Source: Planctobacterium sp965279005
GTDB taxonomy: Bacteria; Pseudomonadota; Gammaproteobacteria; Enterobacterales; Alteromonadaceae
Direction: 5' to 3'
DNA length: 64,000 bases
NCBI GenBank assembly: GCA_965279005.1
Contig: CBDIHK010000021.1
Span: 224,327-288,326, forward strand
Below the pieces are notes generated by a model. It worked only from the letters and a program-made list of their open reading frames with translations. It was not told the DNA's origin and searched no databases. The position numbers and the translations under genes were made by a program. Positions 61,736 to 64,000 of this stretch are shown here, one piece after another (positions within the stretch are counted from its first letter, which is position 1; every line of letters begins with the position of its first letter).

Positions 61736-62581
61736 ATGAAACGCTTTTTGCGATACTGGCTGATTTTTATCTTGCTGCCCTGGGCGCACGCGGGGGCGGA
61801 CAGCTTAGTGATTACCTATCCGCAACAGATGTTCAGTGACGGCTACCCCCTTGCATTGCTCAAACTCGCTATCGATAGAAGCCCTTTTCAAGGCAATTAT
61901 CGCCTGCAAGAAGCGAGCGTTGATGTGCAACAGGGGCGTTCCTTGCTTTTATTGCGCAAAAAAATTGAAATCAACGTCGCCTGGAGTATGACCAGCAAGG
62001 AAAGGGAAAGCGGGCTTAGGCCTATTAAGATCCCGATCTACAAAGGTTTGTATGGCTACCGCCTATTCCTTGTGCACCGGGATCAGAGGGCCCGCTTCCA
62101 CACTGGTTTAAGCCAAATGGAATTAGCCCATGAGCGGCTAGCCATGCAAGGCCATGATTGGCCCGATATGAAAGTGCTAAAACACGCGGGGTTCAATGTC
62201 GAAGGAACCATTATGTCGGACAATATGTTTGAACTGTTGGAAAAAGGCCGCGTTGACTACTTTCCCCGATCGATGTTGGAAATATGGCGCGAAGCGCGCA
62301 AGTTCCGCTATCGGGGTTTGGTTGTTGAGCCCAACTTGGCCTTATCCTACCCGGCCTATATCTTTTATTTTGTGCACCCGGACGATCAAATCCTAGGCGA
62401 CGCCATTGAAACTGGTTTGTTGGCAGCCATTAAAGATGGCTCCTTTGACATTCTGTTTGACACAGTCATTGGCGATGCAGTCAAAAAATCCCAATTATCC
62501 AAGCGCCGTGTATTCAGGTTAGATAACCCAAATGTTGATTCACATGGGGTGTACCAATGGCCAAGTTTGGCACCAGAATAA
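61736..62581 (+). CDS. Periplasmic solute-binding-like protein (type 2 fold)
   Basis: A 281-residue exported protein (signal peptide LRYWLIFILLPWAHAGA). After SLVITYPQQMFSDGYPLALLKLAIDRS it shows a fold typical of amino-acid/polar-solute binding proteins (GLYGYRLFLVHRDQRARF, LLEKGRVDYFPRSMLEIW, DAIETGLLAAIKDGSFDILF). Many such stand-alone proteins in marine gammaproteobacteria have no cognate ABC transporter nearby, and none is seen here. The ligand is unknown. The stop lies at the start of a truncated second binding-protein frame. Confidence 0.75.
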   Translation: MKRFLRYWLIFILLPWAHAGADSLVITYPQQMFSDGYPLALLKLAIDRSPFQGNYRLQEASVDVQQGRSLLLLRKKIEINVAWSMTSKERESGLRPIKIPIYKGLYGYRLFLVHRDQRARFHTGLSQMELAHERLAMQGHDWPDMKVLKHAGFNVEGTIMSDNMFELLEKGRVDYFPRSMLEIWREARKFRYRGLVVEPNLALSYPAYIFYFVHPDDQILGDAIETGLLAAIKDGSFDILFDTVIGDAVKKSQLSKRRVFRLDNPNVDSHGVYQWPSLAPE

Positions 62582-63086
62582 TTCCGCATTTGACTCTTTA
62601 TTTGATAACGGGGTCTTTAGGTTAGGCCGTGGCATGCTATGTGGCATAAAGGACTTTCACGATAGCAAAGTTGCCTACAGTATTGATACAGAAGGCGCAG
62701 CCAAGGAAAACATTAAGCATTTGGATGACAACCTGGGTGTAACCGCGTTGCCTAGTGTGATAGGCAAGCCAATGCGCAGCTTCTTTAGCACCATTTCCTT
62801 TTATGTCCCGTTGCAGCACCTATCATTTGAAGGTCAAAAGAGCTTAAAGCGGGTCATTGACTTTTTAACGAGTGCAGATGCACAGCAAAAGCTCGCTACT
62901 GAGCAATATCTAATGCCGGCGCATTTCGCAGTAGAGAAGCAATTGCAGCCCAGTGGCGACATCCACTTAATTGCCCTCTACCAGCAGTTACAACAATCCA
63001 TGCCCATGCCCCCCACCCAGACGATGCAAAAGGTTTGGGTAAAAATGAGGGAACACAACGGCGCTTATTTAGATAACCGGATGTAA
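62532..63086 (+). pseudogene. Truncated MalE-type sugar-binding protein
   Basis: A 184-codon frame that encodes only the C-terminal part of a family 1 (maltose-type) solute-binding protein: FHDSKVAYSIDTEGAAKEN, LGVTALPSVIGKPMRSFF, SFYVPLQHLSFEGQKSLKRVIDFLTSADAQQKLA, LMPAHFAVEKQL and the MPMPPTQTMQKVW end motif. The N-terminal lobe and signal peptide are missing; the frame begins inside the end of the preceding gene. It is most likely a 5'-truncated remnant, possibly left by recombination. Confidence 0.65.
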
Positions 63087-63212
63087 GCAGAGGATTATCT
63101 ACGAAGGGTACAAGAGTTTGCCGAACAGGAAGGCTGAAGTTATATACTTGGGCTTAAAACACCTTAAATTCCCATTAAAATAGGCTCCCATCAGATTTTT
63201 TTACAAAAAAGC

Positions 63213-63240
63213 CTTGAGATCATTTCCCTCATCCCCATCT
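63213..63240 (+). promoter_or_regulatory. Sigma-32 heat-shock promoter of groESL
   Basis: CTTGAGA (63213-63219) and CCCCATCT (63233-63240) are separated by 13 bp, matching the sigma-32 consensus CTTGAAA-N11-16-CCCCATnT with a single change in the -35 element. It lies about 113 bp upstream of groES. I see no CIRCE element, so control is by RpoH. Confidence 0.78.
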
Positions 63241-63352
63241 TTCCCCGCAGTAACAAATTATGGCCATCGGACATGCACCGCTGGCCGGGAGCAAACCTGG
63301 TAAAACAGGTTACTTATAAACTTAAACTAGGACATTTCAGGAGATCTTGAAG

Positions 63353-63643
63353 ATGGCAATTCGTCCTTTACACGATCGCGTAATCGTTAAGCGCCACGAG
63401 CAAGAAACTAAATCAGCTGGCGGCATCGTATTAACTGGCTCTGCCGCTGAAAAATCTACCCGTGGTGAAGTCATTGCTGTTGGCAATGGCCGTATTTTAG
63501 AAAACGGTGAAGTACGGGCACTGGACGTCAAAGTTGGCGACATTGTGGTATTTAACGAAGGTTATGGCGTTAAAACCGAAAAGCTAGACGGCGAAGAAGT
63601 GCTTATCATGAGCGAAAGCGACGTTCTTGCGATCGTTGAATAA
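63353..63643 (+). CDS. groES: Co-chaperonin GroES
   Basis: A 96-residue co-chaperonin that caps GroEL. It has the family N-terminus IRPLHDRVIVKRHEQETKSAGGIVLTGSA (the mobile loop contains GGIVLTG) and the end VLIMSESDVLAIVE. The ATG at 63353 follows AGGAG; an ATG two codons upstream is less likely. It is 41 bp upstream of groEL, behind a sigma-32 promoter. Confidence 0.97.
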   Translation: MAIRPLHDRVIVKRHEQETKSAGGIVLTGSAAEKSTRGEVIAVGNGRILENGEVRALDVKVGDIVVFNEGYGVKTEKLDGEEVLIMSESDVLAIVE

Positions 63644-63684
63644 GCAACCACCACAGTTATTAGCAAATTAGAGGAATTGAGAAA

Positions 63685-64000
63685 ATGGCAGCTAAAGAAG
63701 TACGCTTCTCAGATGATGCCCGCACTAAAATGCTTGCGGGTGTAAATGTTCTTGCAAATGCAGTTAAAGTTACCCTTGGTCCAAAAGGCCGTAACGTTGT
63801 TCTAGACAAGTCTTTTGGTGCGCCTACCATCACTAAAGACGGTGTATCTGTGGCAAAAGAAATCGAACTTGAAGACAAGTTCGAGAACATGGGTGCGCAG
63901 ATGGTTAAAGAAGTCGCATCTAAAGCAAATGATGAAGCCGGTGACGGCACCACTACCGCTACTGTATTGGCCCAGTCTATCGTTACTGAAGGTTTAAAAT
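63685..64000 (+). CDS. groEL: Chaperonin GroEL (N-terminal fragment)
   Basis: The first 105 codons of the 60-kDa chaperonin, cut by the window end. It begins MAAKEVRFSDDARTKMLAGVN and contains TLGPKGRNVVLDKSFGAPTITKDGV and EDKFENMGAQMVKEVASKAND, followed by the ATP-binding GDGTTTATVLA. AGAGGAATTGAG precedes the ATG. Confidence 0.97.
   Translation, partial: MAAKEVRFSDDARTKMLAGVNVLANAVKVTLGPKGRNVVLDKSFGAPTITKDGVSVAKEIELEDKFENMGAQMVKEVASKANDEAGDGTTTATVLAQSIVTEGLK

Noticed and set aside
1..64000. tRNA, rRNA genes and CRISPR arrays
   Set aside because: Looking by eye on both strands, I found no cloverleaf with a TTCGA arm, no rRNA segment and no regularly spaced repeats. A covariance-model search would be needed to exclude small RNAs.

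Overview
The window reads as chromosomal DNA of a marine gammaproteobacterium, most likely in or near Alteromonadales. The pointers are an argininosuccinate lyase fused to an N-acetyltransferase, the pilMNOPQ-aroK-aroB-damX block, the EF-P lysylation genes epmA and epmB close to efp, the aroQ-accB-accC block, and the dsbD-cutA-fxsA-groESL order. This placement comes from gene content and gene order only; I see no rRNA, tRNA or CRISPR array.

Layout. 1-5.7 kb: a class II aldolase fragment divergent from a LysR regulator, then trpS and rpe, a TorF-type porin, a small secreted protein paired with a DUF2970 protein, and dam. 5.7-14.2 kb: one long minus-strand block, pilM-N-O-P-Q, aroK, aroB, damX. 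14.7-22.2 kb: penicillin-binding protein 1A, NAD malic enzyme and a large hybrid sensor kinase. 22.5-28.5 kb: an arginine operon (argC-B-F-G-HA) with a well-matched ArgR operator pair about 280-320 bp upstream. 29-33 kb: a kelch protein, a diguanylate cyclase, a broken methylglyoxal synthase gene and a DUF3016 protein. 32.9-35.1 kb: a group II intron with its reverse transcriptase, lying just behind a terminator. 35-36.3 kb: three small genes of uncertain role. 36.3-42.7 kb: epmB and efp, a YqiJ/YqiK flotillin pair, ohr/ohrR and epmA. 43-48.7 kb: the histidine-utilisation genes hutH, hutU, hutC and hutI around a HutC palindrome. 48.8-50.8 kb: a hybrid kinase overlapping a response regulator. 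50.9-57.5 kb: accC (frameshifted), accB, aroQ, a SRPBCC protein, upp, dsbD, cutA, fxsA. 57.5-63.1 kb: an accessory stretch with two small HTH proteins, AT-rich DNA, a lipase with its foldase, a solute-binding protein and a truncated second one. The window ends in groES and the start of groEL behind a sigma-32-type promoter.

The strongest unusual observation is at 31.4-32.2 kb. Methylglyoxal synthase is split by a 339-bp insert with 19-bp perfect terminal inverted repeats and several internal foldbacks. Deleting the insert in silico restores one continuous MgsA frame with the family's spacing. It has no obvious gene of its own and looks like a non-autonomous MITE-like element. Other points worth attention are the one-base frameshift in the normally essential accC, the intron placed directly after a terminator hairpin, the reshuffled dam/damX/rpe/trpS cluster without gph, the overlap of ohrR with epmA, and the lipase-containing insertion between fxsA and groES.
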